NCBI RefSeq assembly: GCF_003633755.1
Contig: NZ_RBIL01000001.1
Span: 1,411,426 to 1,475,425, forward strand
Direction: 5' to 3'
Source: Solirubrobacter pauli
GTDB taxonomy: Bacteria > Actinomycetota > Thermoleophilia > Solirubrobacterales > Solirubrobacteraceae
DNA length: 64,000 nt
Of the stretch, positions 24,562 through 31,727 are shown piece by piece. The notes below the pieces were generated by a model. It had not been told where the DNA came from, ran no database searches, and saw nothing but the letters and a program-made list of their open reading frames with translations. Position 1 is the first letter of the stretch. Each line of letters opens with the position of its first letter. A program made the position numbers and the translations under genes.

Positions 24562-25953
24562 CCGGCTCACGGCGACGAGATCACGGGGGCGGATCAGCAC
24601 GGCCGCGAACGCCGCGGCGACGAAGGCCACGAGCGCGACGATCAGCAGCAGCTCGTCGAGGCCGGAGGCGAACGACCCGGCGCTCGCCCCGCGCTGGTGC
24701 GCCGCGAGGATCGAGCCCAGCGCGGCCACGCTGGCCGCGATGCCCACCTGCCGCGCCGTCGTGTTGATGCCCGACGCCATCCCCGCGAACCGCGGCTGGA
24801 CCACGCCGACCGCGGTCGACGCGAGCGTCGGGTTCACGAGCCCGCTGCCGAGCCCGGCGACGACGAAGCCCGGGATCAGGTGCGTCCAGCTCGTGTCCGC
24901 GTCAAGACCCCGCATCAGCAGCAGCCCCGCGCCGACGAGCGCGAGCCCGGGCGCGATCAGCAGTCGCGGGTAGCGGTCGGCGAGGCGTCCCGCCGGGATC
25001 GCGGTCAGCAGCGTCGCGCCGGTGATCAGCATGATCCGCAGCCCGGTCTCCAGCGCCGTGTAGCCGAGCTGGTCCTGCAGGTACAGGACGAGGTAGAGCA
25101 TGATCGCGAACAGCGAGCCGTTCATGCCGAACGCGGCCACGAGCCCGCCGACGAACGTCGGCTTGCGGAACAGCGCGAGGTCGAGCATCGGGTGCGGCAC
25201 GGCACGCTCGACCAGCGGGAACGCCGCGAGCAGCACCATCGCCCCGACCAGGCAGCCGACCACGAGCCCGTCCGTCCAGCCGTGGTCGCTCGCGCGGATG
25301 AGCCCGTAGACGAGGCTCAGCAGGCCCGCGGTGAAGACGGCGACGCCCGGGACGTCGATCCGGCGCGCGTGCTCGGGGCGCACCTCCTCGACCGCACGCA
25401 GGGTGATGATGATCGCGGCGATCCCGACCGGCAGGTTGACGAGGAAGATCCAGTGCCAGCTGAGCCCGCTCGTGAGCACTCCGCCGAGCACCGGTCCGAG
25501 CGCGGTGCTGATGCCGGTGACCGCGCCCCAGATGCCGAACGCGGTCCCGCGCTCACGGCCGTGGAAGGTCTGCGCGAGCAGCGCGAGCGCGGTGGAGAAC
25601 ATGACCGCGCCGCCGACGCCCTGGACGGCGCGGGAGAGGATCAGCATCAGCGGCGACTGGGCGAGCCCGCACAGCGCTGAAGCCGCGGTGAAGAGGGCGA
25701 GCCCGGCGACGTAGACGCGGCGGCGGCCGAGCAGGTCCGCGAGCGACCCGGCGGTCAGCAGCAGCGCCGCGAGCGAGAGCGCGTACGCGTCGACGATCCA
25801 CTGGACGTCGGATACGCGGGCGCCGAGGTCGGTGCGGATGTCGGGCAACGCGACGATCACGATCGTCACGTCCAGCAGCAGCATGAACGTGCCCAGGCAG
25901 ACGGCGACCAGGGTCCACCACTTACGTTGAGATCCCAACATGTTGTGAGCCAT
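24559..25953 (-). CDS. MFS drug-efflux transporter (DHA2/EmrB-QacA type)
   Basis: 464 residues with about 14 hydrophobic segments. DHA2 landmarks are the first-helix LDVTIVIVALPDI (about 28-40), the motif A-like loop GSLADLLGRRRVYV (about 71-84), and motif C in GPVLGGVLTSGLSWHWIFLVN (about 147-167, read in part). It should export drugs or toxic compounds using proton exchange. Start ATG at 25953 (MAHNMLG) is preferred over a longer frame that would run through the divergent marR promoter. One copy of the CAACATGTTG palindrome lies inside codons 3-6. Confidence 0.88.
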   Translation of the reverse strand: MAHNMLGSQRKWWTLVAVCLGTFMLLLDVTIVIVALPDIRTDLGARVSDVQWIVDAYALSLAALLLTAGSLADLLGRRRVYVAGLALFTAASALCGLAQSPLMLILSRAVQGVGGAVMFSTALALLAQTFHGRERGTAFGIWGAVTGISTALGPVLGGVLTSGLSWHWIFLVNLPVGIAAIIITLRAVEEVRPEHARRIDVPGVAVFTAGLLSLVYGLIRASDHGWTDGLVVGCLVGAMVLLAAFPLVERAVPHPMLDLALFRKPTFVGGLVAAFGMNGSLFAIMLYLVLYLQDQLGYTALETGLRIMLITGATLLTAIPAGRLADRYPRLLIAPGLALVGAGLLLMRGLDADTSWTHLIPGFVVAGLGSGLVNPTLASTAVGVVQPRFAGMASGINTTARQVGIAASVAALGSILAAHQRGASAGSFASGLDELLLIVALVAFVAAAFAAVLIRPRDLVAVSR

Positions 25954-25997
25954 GACGCGGAAGGTAACAACATGTTGTGAGAACGCAAGGTTGTTAC
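25936..25997. promoter_or_regulatory. Repeated palindromic operators between MFS and MarR genes
   Basis: CAACATGTTG occurs at 25936-25945 and, extended to ACAACATGTTGT, at 25967-25978. GTAACAAC (25964-25971) and its complement GTTGTTAC (25990-25997) add a further inverted pair. They cover both divergent -10 regions, a classical MarR-type arrangement. Confidence 0.65.
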
Positions 25998-26000
25998 GAT
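25995..26000 (+). promoter_or_regulatory. Putative -10 box (TACGAT) of the marR-type gene
   Basis: TACGAT ends 8 bases before the ATG at 26009 and overlaps the right-hand operator half-site, so repression would be autoregulatory. Confidence 0.45.
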
Positions 26001-26008
26001 CGGCCGCG

Positions 26009-26458
26009 ATGCCGAAGGTGGAGCGCACGTTCGAGGACGCGGGGCGCGTGGGGCATCTGCTGTGGGAGACGTCGGCCCGGTCGCAGCTGCTCAGCGAGGC
26101 CGCGCTCGCCGACACGCCGCTGACCCCGACGACCGCCGGCGTGCTCGACGTGATCGCCGCGAACCCCGGCACGTCGATCGCCGCCATCGCCCGCGTGCTG
26201 CCGACGAGCCAGCAGGGCATCAGCCGGACGGTCGCCCGGCTGCAGGAGCTCGGCTTCCTCGAGCGCGGGCTCGGCGCGCGTGGCTACGGCGTCGCCCTGC
26301 ACGTGACGGAAGCGGGCGAGGCGGCGCGACAGGACGCGAACGAGCGTCAGGTCGCGCTCGAGCGGCGCCTGCGCGACGCGCTCGGCCCTGAGGAGCACGC
26401 CGCGCTGGCCGAGGCGCTCGACCGGCTGCGCGTCGTGCTCGAGGACCTCAGCGGCTGA
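26009..26458 (+). CDS. MarR-family transcriptional regulator
   Basis: 149 residues with the MarR layout: N-terminal helix for dimerisation, winged helix around 40-100 (SIAAIARVLPTSQQGISRTVARLQELGFLER, quoted in pieces: P-T-S-Q-Q-G-I-S-R-T-V recognition helix; wing GARGYGVALHVT), and C-terminal dimer helices. It diverges from the efflux gene with palindromes in between, so it most likely represses both until a drug-like ligand binds. The ATG at 26009 fits the leaderless box. Its end overlaps the convergent glycosylase gene by 11 bases. Confidence 0.88.
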   Translation: MPKVERTFEDAGRVGHLLWETSARSQLLSEAALADTPLTPTTAGVLDVIAANPGTSIAAIARVLPTSQQGISRTVARLQELGFLERGLGARGYGVALHVTEAGEAARQDANERQVALERRLRDALGPEEHAALAEALDRLRVVLEDLSG

Positions 26459-26972
26459 GCAGCGCGCCGAGGGCGCGCGCGTCCTCGAACAGCGTCGCCT
26501 TCAGCGTCTGGTTGTACATCGCCGCGGCCGGGTGGTACAGCGGGAACAGCCGCTCCTCGAGCAGCGTCCCGTGCACCTCGCCGATCTTCGCGGCCGGCGC
26601 GAAGTGCTTGAGCGCGTGGCGGCCCAGCGGCACGATCAGCTGCGGCCGGATGAGCTCGATCTCCCGTTCGAGCACCGGCATCCAGTGGGCGATCTCCGGC
26701 GCCTTCGGGTCGCGGTTCTTCGGCGGGCGCGCCTTGACGACGTTCGTGATCCAGACGTCGCCGCGCACCACGCCGGCCTCGGCCAGCAGCTCGTCGAGCA
26801 GCTTTCCCGCCCGGCCGACGAACGGGCGCCCGAGCTCGTCCTCGTTCTTGCCGGGCGCCTCGCCCACGAAGACGACCGCCGCCTCCGGGTTCCCCTCGCC
26901 CGGGACGGTCCGCGTAGCCGTCTCGCACGGCTCGTAGCCGCAGCCGGAGTGCGCGACGATCTCGTCGCGCAA
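26448..26972 (-). CDS. Uracil-DNA glycosylase family 4-like, lacking Fe-S cysteines
   Basis: 174 residues from a TTG at 26972, 5 bases after the response-regulator stop. Motif 1 is GEAPGKNEDELGRPFVG (about 37-53), then WITNVVKARPPKNRDP and a motif-2-like YHPAAAMYN. In family 4 enzymes such as that of Thermotoga four Cys hold a 4Fe-4S cluster, one in VVKCRPP and one after NRxP; here these positions are Ala and His/Trp. Only Cys11 and Cys16 remain, spaced Cx4C instead of Cx2C. So it probably folds without the cluster, or belongs to a cluster-free subclade. Removal of uracil from DNA is the expected role. Placement at the end of an envelope-stress operon is unusual. Confidence 0.8.
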   Translation of the reverse strand: MRDEIVAHSGCGYEPCETATRTVPGEGNPEAAVVFVGEAPGKNEDELGRPFVGRAGKLLDELLAEAGVVRGDVWITNVVKARPPKNRDPKAPEIAHWMPVLEREIELIRPQLIVPLGRHALKHFAPAAKIGEVHGTLLEERLFPLYHPAAAMYNQTLKATLFEDARALGALLSR

Positions 26973-26977
26973 TGCCG

Positions 26978-27616
26978 CTAGTCCACCAACCGGCGCTGGA
27001 CGGCCCAACGGGACAGCTCGTGGCGGGAGGACAGCTGCAACTTCCGGAGTACGGCGCTCACGTGCGCCTCGACCGTCTTGGTCGAGATGTTCAGCCGCGC
27101 GGCGATCTCCTTGTAGAGGTAGCCGCGGGCGATGTGGCGCAGGACCTCGCGCTCGCGGGTCGTGAGCTGCTCGAGCTCGTCGTCCACCTCGACGGGCGCG
27201 GACCCGGCGGCGAACGCGTCGAGCACGAACCCGGCCAGCCGGGGCGAGAAGACGGCGTCGCCGTCGGAGATGCGGCGGACGGCGTCCGCGAGCTCCTCGC
27301 CGCTGATCGTCTTGGTCACGTAGCCGCGCGCGCCGGCGCGGATGATCGCGATCACGTCCTCGGGCGCGTCGGACACGCTCAGCGCGAGGAAGCGCTGCGC
27401 GGGCCGCTTCTCGGCCACCTGGCGGAGCACCTCGAGCCCGCCACCGCCGGGCATGTGCACGTCCAGCAGCACCACGTCGGGCTCGAGCGCGACGACGCAC
27501 GCGACGGCTTCCTCGACGGTCGAGGCGTCGCCGATCACGTCCACCAGGCCGTCGAGCTCCGCGCGCACGCCGGCGCGGAACAGCGAGTGGTCGTCGACGA
27601 TCACGACAGTGGTCAT
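26978..27616 (-). CDS. NarL/LuxR-type response regulator
   Basis: 212 residues. Receiver domain about 1-120: acidic pair in IVDDHSLF (Asp8/9), phosphoacceptor Asp in VVLLDVHMPG (about 51), Thr/Ser in LSVSD and Lys in GYVTKTIS. C-terminal LuxR-type helix-turn-helix from about 148: LTTREREVLRHIARG, then KEIAARLNISTKTVEAHVS. ATG at 27616 overlaps the kinase stop (ATGA), so it is the partner of that kinase. Probable control of the PspC/LiaF operon itself. Confidence 0.92.
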   Translation of the reverse strand: MTTVVIVDDHSLFRAGVRAELDGLVDVIGDASTVEEAVACVVALEPDVVLLDVHMPGGGGLEVLRQVAEKRPAQRFLALSVSDAPEDVIAIIRAGARGYVTKTISGEELADAVRRISDGDAVFSPRLAGFVLDAFAAGSAPVEVDDELEQLTTREREVLRHIARGYLYKEIAARLNISTKTVEAHVSAVLRKLQLSSRHELSRWAVQRRLVD

Positions 27617-28791
27617 GGCTCGATCACCAGCTCGACCTCGGTTCCGTGGCCGGGCGTCGAGTGCACCGTCGCGCGGCCTCCATGGCGCTCCATGCGACCG
27701 ACAATAGAGTCACGCACGCCGCGCCGGTCGCTGGGCACGTCGTCGACGGCGAAGCCGGGCCCGCGATCGCGCACGAACACCTCGGCACGATCGTCGGCCA
27801 CCTCGGCGTAGAGCGAGATCGGCTCCGGGCCGGCGAACTTGGACGCGTTCACGAGCGCCTCGCGCGCGGCCGCGACGAGCGCGGCGGCCCGCTCGTCCAG
27901 CGGCCCGTCGCCGACGGTGACGACGTCGATCGGCACGTGATGGTCGGCCTCGACCTCGGCGGCGGCGGCTTCGAGCGCGCTCGCCAGCGTCACCTCGCCG
28001 GACGGCCGTGTGTTGTTCAGCCACGCACGCAGCTCGCGCTCCTGGCGGCGGGCGAGCGCGGCGACCTCGCGCGGGTCGTCGGCGCGCTTCTGGACGAGGG
28101 CGAGCGTCTGCAGGACCGAGTCGTGCAGGTGCGCGGCGACCTCGGCCCGCTCCTGCGAGCGGATGCGCGCGTCCCGCTCGTCGGCGAGGCCGCGCACGAG
28201 CCGGATCCACCAGGGGGCGAGGATGATCGCGACGGCCACCAGGATCACCAGGACCGGCAGGACGACGTCCCGCGCCGGCGCGAGCGCGTCGTTGACGTAG
28301 AGGAAGATCAGCGCGCCGCCGACCACGAGCGCGGCGCCCGCGGTCGCGCGGTTGACGGTCTGGCGCGGGAGGCGCGCCCGCTCCGCCACGCGTTCCGGCG
28401 CGGTCTGCGACTGGCGCCAGATCAGCGCGCCGCCGGTCGCCGCGATCACGGCGGGCCAGAGGAACCGATCGTCGACGAACCACACGTCCCAGGCGCGCAG
28501 GAGCAGCAGCCCGGCGGCGGTCAGGCAGCCCATCCCGGCCGCCACCAGCCACGTGTCCGAGCGGGTCAGCAGCCGCTGCACCGATGGCCGCTCGGGACCT
28601 TCGGCCGGGATCAGCACCCAGGCGAGCGCGTACAGCGGGATCGCCACGCCGCCGAGCGCGACCGCGGCGATGAACCCGATCCGGATCAGCAGCGGGTCGA
28701 TCCCGACGCGGGCGGCGAAGCCGGCGCACACGCCGCCGAGGTAGCCGTGCTGCGGGTCCCGCCGCACAGCCACGGGAGCGGCGCTGCTCAT
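27613..28791 (-). CDS. PspC-domain sensor histidine kinase
   Basis: 392 residues. A PspC domain occupies about 8-65 (HGYLGGVCAGFAARVGID, then membrane segment IGFIAAVALGGVAIPLYALAWVLIP in part). Three more membrane segments lie at about 80-97, 110-125 and 150-195. The HisKA_3 dimer/phosphoacceptor region has ERAEVAAHLHDSVLQ with His223, and the HATPase has an N-box (EALVNASKFAG) and G-box (RDRGPGF). It should sense membrane or envelope state through PspC and phosphorylate the adjacent regulator. Overlaps both neighbours by four bases. Confidence 0.9.
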   Translation of the reverse strand: MSSAAPVAVRRDPQHGYLGGVCAGFAARVGIDPLLIRIGFIAAVALGGVAIPLYALAWVLIPAEGPERPSVQRLLTRSDTWLVAAGMGCLTAAGLLLLRAWDVWFVDDRFLWPAVIAATGGALIWRQSQTAPERVAERARLPRQTVNRATAGAALVVGGALIFLYVNDALAPARDVVLPVLVILVAVAIILAPWWIRLVRGLADERDARIRSQERAEVAAHLHDSVLQTLALVQKRADDPREVAALARRQERELRAWLNNTRPSGEVTLASALEAAAAEVEADHHVPIDVVTVGDGPLDERAAALVAAAREALVNASKFAGPEPISLYAEVADDRAEVFVRDRGPGFAVDDVPSDRRGVRDSIVGRMERHGGRATVHSTPGHGTEVELVIEP

Positions 28792-28961
28792 GACAGCCCC
28801 GCCGAGATGAGCACGATGCCGATCGCGGCCAGGATCGCCGGCGCGAGGTAGTCGAAGCGCAGGTCGATCGAGCCGAGCCGGTCGAGCAGGAGCAACGCGC
28901 CCAGCGCGATGGTCGCGAGCCCCGCGACGACGAGCGTGCGATCGACACGGCCGCGCCTCAT
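28788..28961 (-). CDS. Small membrane protein of the PspC/LiaF operon
   Basis: 57 residues: a short basic N-terminus (MRRGRVDRT), helix LVVAGLATIALGALLLLD, a short loop and a second helix (YLAPAILAAIGIVLISAG). This resembles the two-helix LiaF/DUF5668-type membrane unit without its outer domain. Overlaps the kinase start and the PspC/LiaF-like stop by four bases each, so it is embedded in the operon. No enzymatic residues; perhaps a membrane accessory of the sensor. Confidence 0.65.
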   Translation of the reverse strand: MRRGRVDRTLVVAGLATIALGALLLLDRLGSIDLRFDYLAPAILAAIGIVLISAGLS

Positions 28962-29941
28962 GCGCAGGCGTCGCGGTTCCGGTCGACTTGGAGGTGGCCG
29001 ACGCCGAGGTCGGCGTTGATCACGAGCTGCTTCGGCTGCTCGCGGATGGCGATGTCCGGGCCCTCGTCCACGCGGTTGGGCACGTCGGCCGCGCCGACGC
29101 CGATGTCGCCGTCGATCGAGGCGCACACGTCCTTCGGGACGAGGATCCGCGCCTCGCCGATGCCGACGCGCACGTTCACGCGGGTCTGGCCGGGCGGCAG
29201 CTGGAGGTCACGCAGGTCGACGAGCATCTCGCCGACGCCCACGCGGTACTCCGGGCGGATCTGGTCGACGGTCTGCGGGGTGAAGCGCTTCTTGCCCAGG
29301 CCGCCCTCGAGGTCGAGGTCAGCGGCGGAGACGACGGCGAGCGGCACGACGAGCACGAGGACGGGAAGGATGAGCCATCGCGGTCCGCCGAGCAGCCCGG
29401 CGACGATCAGGCCCAGCCCGGCGACCATGGAGACGATCGCCACCGCCACGCCCCCACCGAGCGCGACGACGAAGCCGACGCCGACCGCCGCGAGCAGCGC
29501 GGCGCCGAGCGCGACGAGCCACAGCACGATCTTGGCCACCAGGCGCGCCGGGTCCTCCCGGGCCTGCCGGCCGATCGCCCGGTAGCCGGCGACGCCCACC
29601 AAGGTGAGCACGGCGATGCCGAACAGGCCGGGCCCGAGGATGAAGCCGGGCGGTGACAGCGTCGTGATGCCGGCGACCGCGAGCCCGATGATGATGACCG
29701 TCGACCCGACGCGGCCCTTGCTCTCGATCCAGGCCGGCTTGCCGTCGTCTGAAGCGAGGAAGGCGGCGAACGCGAGGTAGGCGACGATGCCGATCCCGCC
29801 GAACACGACGGACACGCCGAACGCCACCCGGAACAGCATCGGGTCCACGCCGAAGTAGCGGCCGAGGCCGCCGCCGACGCCCCACACGTGCTTGTCGGTC
29901 GTCGAGAGGGTGAGCTTGCGAGTGGGGGCGTCGGTGTCCAT
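28958..29941 (-). CDS. PspC-LiaF-like membrane protein, first gene of the envelope-stress operon
   Basis: 327 residues. PspC domain about 10-70 (VWGVGGGLGRYFGVDPMLFR), then four or five further helices (about 80-205). A soluble C-terminal beta-rich domain (about 225-327) has the repeated pattern YRVGVGEMLVDLRDL / VNVRVGIGEARILVP / DGDIGVGAADV / INADLGVGHLQVD, as in LiaF/toastrack domains. In Firmicutes LiaF holds the LiaRS system off. Here gene order (LiaF-like, small protein, kinase, regulator) suggests the same type of circuit. The 9-7-9 inverted repeat at 29965-29989 lies just upstream. Confidence 0.85.
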   Translation of the reverse strand: MDTDAPTRKLTLSTTDKHVWGVGGGLGRYFGVDPMLFRVAFGVSVVFGGIGIVAYLAFAAFLASDDGKPAWIESKGRVGSTVIIIGLAVAGITTLSPPGFILGPGLFGIAVLTLVGVAGYRAIGRQAREDPARLVAKIVLWLVALGAALLAAVGVGFVVALGGGVAVAIVSMVAGLGLIVAGLLGGPRWLILPVLVLVVPLAVVSAADLDLEGGLGKKRFTPQTVDQIRPEYRVGVGEMLVDLRDLQLPPGQTRVNVRVGIGEARILVPKDVCASIDGDIGVGAADVPNRVDEGPDIAIREQPKQLVINADLGVGHLQVDRNRDACA

Positions 29942-29964
29942 GACGCAGAGGCTGCCGTCCAGGC

Positions 29965-29989
29965 GGTGATCCCGCCATTGGGGATCACC
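29965..29989. promoter_or_regulatory. 9-7-9 inverted repeat upstream of the PspC/LiaF operon
   Basis: GGTGATCCC and GGGATCACC are exact complements separated by seven bases. The repeat lies 24 bases upstream of the operon's first ATG, with two CCTAGG elements beside it (about 29990 and 30011). Likely the binding site of the operon's own NarL-type regulator. Confidence 0.55.
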
Positions 29990-30023
29990 CTAGGGAACCC
30001 CGAGACGATCCCTAGGCCGAACC

Positions 30024-30042
30024 TAAACGTCCTGGACGTTTA
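30024..30042 (-). terminator. Near-loopless inverted repeat after the aldehyde dehydrogenase gene
   Basis: TAAACGTCC and GGACGTTTA flank a single base, 3 bases past the dehydrogenase stop. It might end transcription or be a protein site; there is no T-run, and a one-base loop is poor for a hairpin. Confidence 0.35.
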
Positions 30043-30045
30043 ACT

Positions 30046-31305
30046 TCACGCGAGGTGGACGACCTTGGTGCGCGTGACGGCGTCCAGCAGCTCTGGCTCG
30101 CCGCCGCCGCGCGGCGTCTGGAAGACCGCGTTGACGCTGACCGTGCGGGCGGGAAGCGCGCGCCAGGCGCGCTGGGCGTGGTCGTGGAGGGCGGTGAGGA
30201 CGGACGCGATGCCGATCCGCTCGCCGCCGATCAGCGCCTCGTCGAAGGAGTCGACGATCCGCACGGAGACGACCGGACCGCGGGTCTCGCCGCAGATGAC
30301 CAGCGCGTCGTCCGGTGCGCCGACGAGCACGGTCGGCGGGTAGAAGAAGCCGGCGCCGTACAGCGGATCGCCGCCCGCGAGCAGCTCGGCGCCCTCGTAG
30401 ACGGCGTCCTGCACCTGGCGGTGCACCCACAGGCGCTGGTCGGCGTCGATCAGCGGGCCCATCTCGGTGTCGGGCGACAGGCCCGGGCCGATCCGCAGGG
30501 ACCGCGCGCGCCGCACGAGCGCCTGCAGGAACGGCTCGGCCACCGCGCGGTGCACGTGCACGCGCTCCACCGACCCGCACGACTGCCCCGCGCCGGAGAA
30601 CGCGCTCGCGGCGACCTCGGCGGCCGCCCAGTCGGTGTCCACCCCGGCGTCGACGACCACGAGGTGGCTGCCCGCGGCCTCCTCGCCCGGACGGATCACG
30701 AGGTCCACGCCCGGGTGCGTGGCGAGCGGCCGCGCGGCGCGCTCGTCGCCGTGCAAGAGCATCAGGACGTCGCCGAGGTCGAGCAGCTCGACCACCCGCT
30801 CGGTGGCGAGCGGTGCCTTCTCGGACGGCTTGAGCACGACCGTGTTGCCCGCCACCAGCGCTGCGGCGAGCGCGCTGCAGGAGGCGGCCAGCGGGTCGCT
30901 CCACGGCATCAGGATCGCGACGACGCCGCGCGGCTCGCGCAGCACGAGGTCGCCGCGCGGGGCGGGCCGGCGGTCGAGCGGGCCGAGCTCCGCGTAGGCC
31001 TCGATCGCTCCGATCCCCGCGTGCACGCCGCCGAGTGAGTGCGACAGCGGCGTGCCGGTCTCGCGCGTCTGCAGCTCGGCGAGCTCACGCGCGTGCTCGC
31101 GCAGGCGCCGCGCCGCGGCCTTGAGCAGCGAGCCGCGTGCCTCGGCGGCCGTGCGCGCCCACGCCGTGCGCGCGGTCCGCGCGGCCGTGACCGCGTCGTG
31201 CGCCTCGGGCGCACCGCCCGCCGGCACGTGACCGATCGCCTCACCGGTCGCCGGATCGATCACCGCGAGCTCTGGGACGCGGCGGGAGACACCGAGATCG
31301 AGCAT
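30046..31305 (-). CDS. Aldehyde dehydrogenase-like protein lacking the catalytic Glu segment
   Basis: 419 residues against the usual 480-500. N-terminal cofactor half is recognisable (PWSDPLAASCSALAAALVAGNTVVLKPSEK). The catalytic Cys loop is present (GAGQSCGSVERVHV), as is the C-terminal half with ETRGPVVSV. Between them, HPGVDLVIRPGEEAAGSH replaces the stretch that normally reads FTGST...ELGGK, so about 35 residues including the general-base Glu are missing. It may be inactive, or use another base. ATG at 31305 is chosen because AGGAAG lies six bases upstream; Mets further up have no such site. It is divergent from a small unknown gene. Confidence 0.7.
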   Translation of the reverse strand: MLDLGVSRRVPELAVIDPATGEAIGHVPAGGAPEAHDAVTAARTARTAWARTAAEARGSLLKAAARRLREHARELAELQTRETGTPLSHSLGGVHAGIGAIEAYAELGPLDRRPAPRGDLVLREPRGVVAILMPWSDPLAASCSALAAALVAGNTVVLKPSEKAPLATERVVELLDLGDVLMLLHGDERAARPLATHPGVDLVIRPGEEAAGSHLVVVDAGVDTDWAAAEVAASAFSGAGQSCGSVERVHVHRAVAEPFLQALVRRARSLRIGPGLSPDTEMGPLIDADQRLWVHRQVQDAVYEGAELLAGGDPLYGAGFFYPPTVLVGAPDDALVICGETRGPVVSVRIVDSFDEALIGGERIGIASVLTALHDHAQRAWRALPARTVSVNAVFQTPRGGGEPELLDAVTRTKVVHLA

Positions 31306-31439
31306 GCCCATCTTCCTGTGCGACGTGTACCCGCGACCCGGGGCCTCGAACACTCGTTGGGTTAGGAGCTTGACGACCAGTTCCTGCGTTCAAGTTCGTT
31401 GTTGGAGTGACGAAGACTCCGAGCAGGAGACCACGTGTC

Positions 31440-31727
31440 ATGACCAACGAACGCACACAGGCCTACGGGCGCGTTGTACAGACACTCGCCGAGCTGGGGC
31501 CCACGAAGCTCCTGCCGGGCGAGCAGGCTCGCATCCGCGACGCCGCAGACACCCTCATCTTCGCGGCCACGCTCGAGGAGGCCCGCGACTCGCTGCGCGA
31601 CATGGGCGCCCTCGCCGAGCACCTGCTCAAGAGCGGGCGCTGGCTCGAGGAGCGCGTAGACACGCTCGTCGCGGACCTGCTCGCGTGCGGGCCGACGGCG
31701 GTCCCGACCGCGGCGCTCGCCGCCTAG
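31440..31727 (+). CDS. Small helical protein of unknown function
   Basis: 95 residues, soluble, mostly helical by composition (RVVQTLAELGPTKLLPGE, EEARDSLRDMGALAEHLL), with one Cys near the end. I do not recognise a family. A ribosome binding site (AGGAGA) lies 9 bases before the ATG at 31440; an in-frame ATG at 31407 is possible but has no such site. Its TAG shares the CTAG at 31724-31727 with the stop of the convergent transporter gene. GC-rich third positions support coding. Confidence 0.6.
   Translation: MTNERTQAYGRVVQTLAELGPTKLLPGEQARIRDAADTLIFAATLEEARDSLRDMGALAEHLLKSGRWLEERVDTLVADLLACGPTAVPTAALAA

Noticed and set aside
22677-24767. 696-codon plus-strand frame across the PD40 gene
   Set aside because: Antisense shadow; the opposite strand has a signal peptide and clear PD40 blades.
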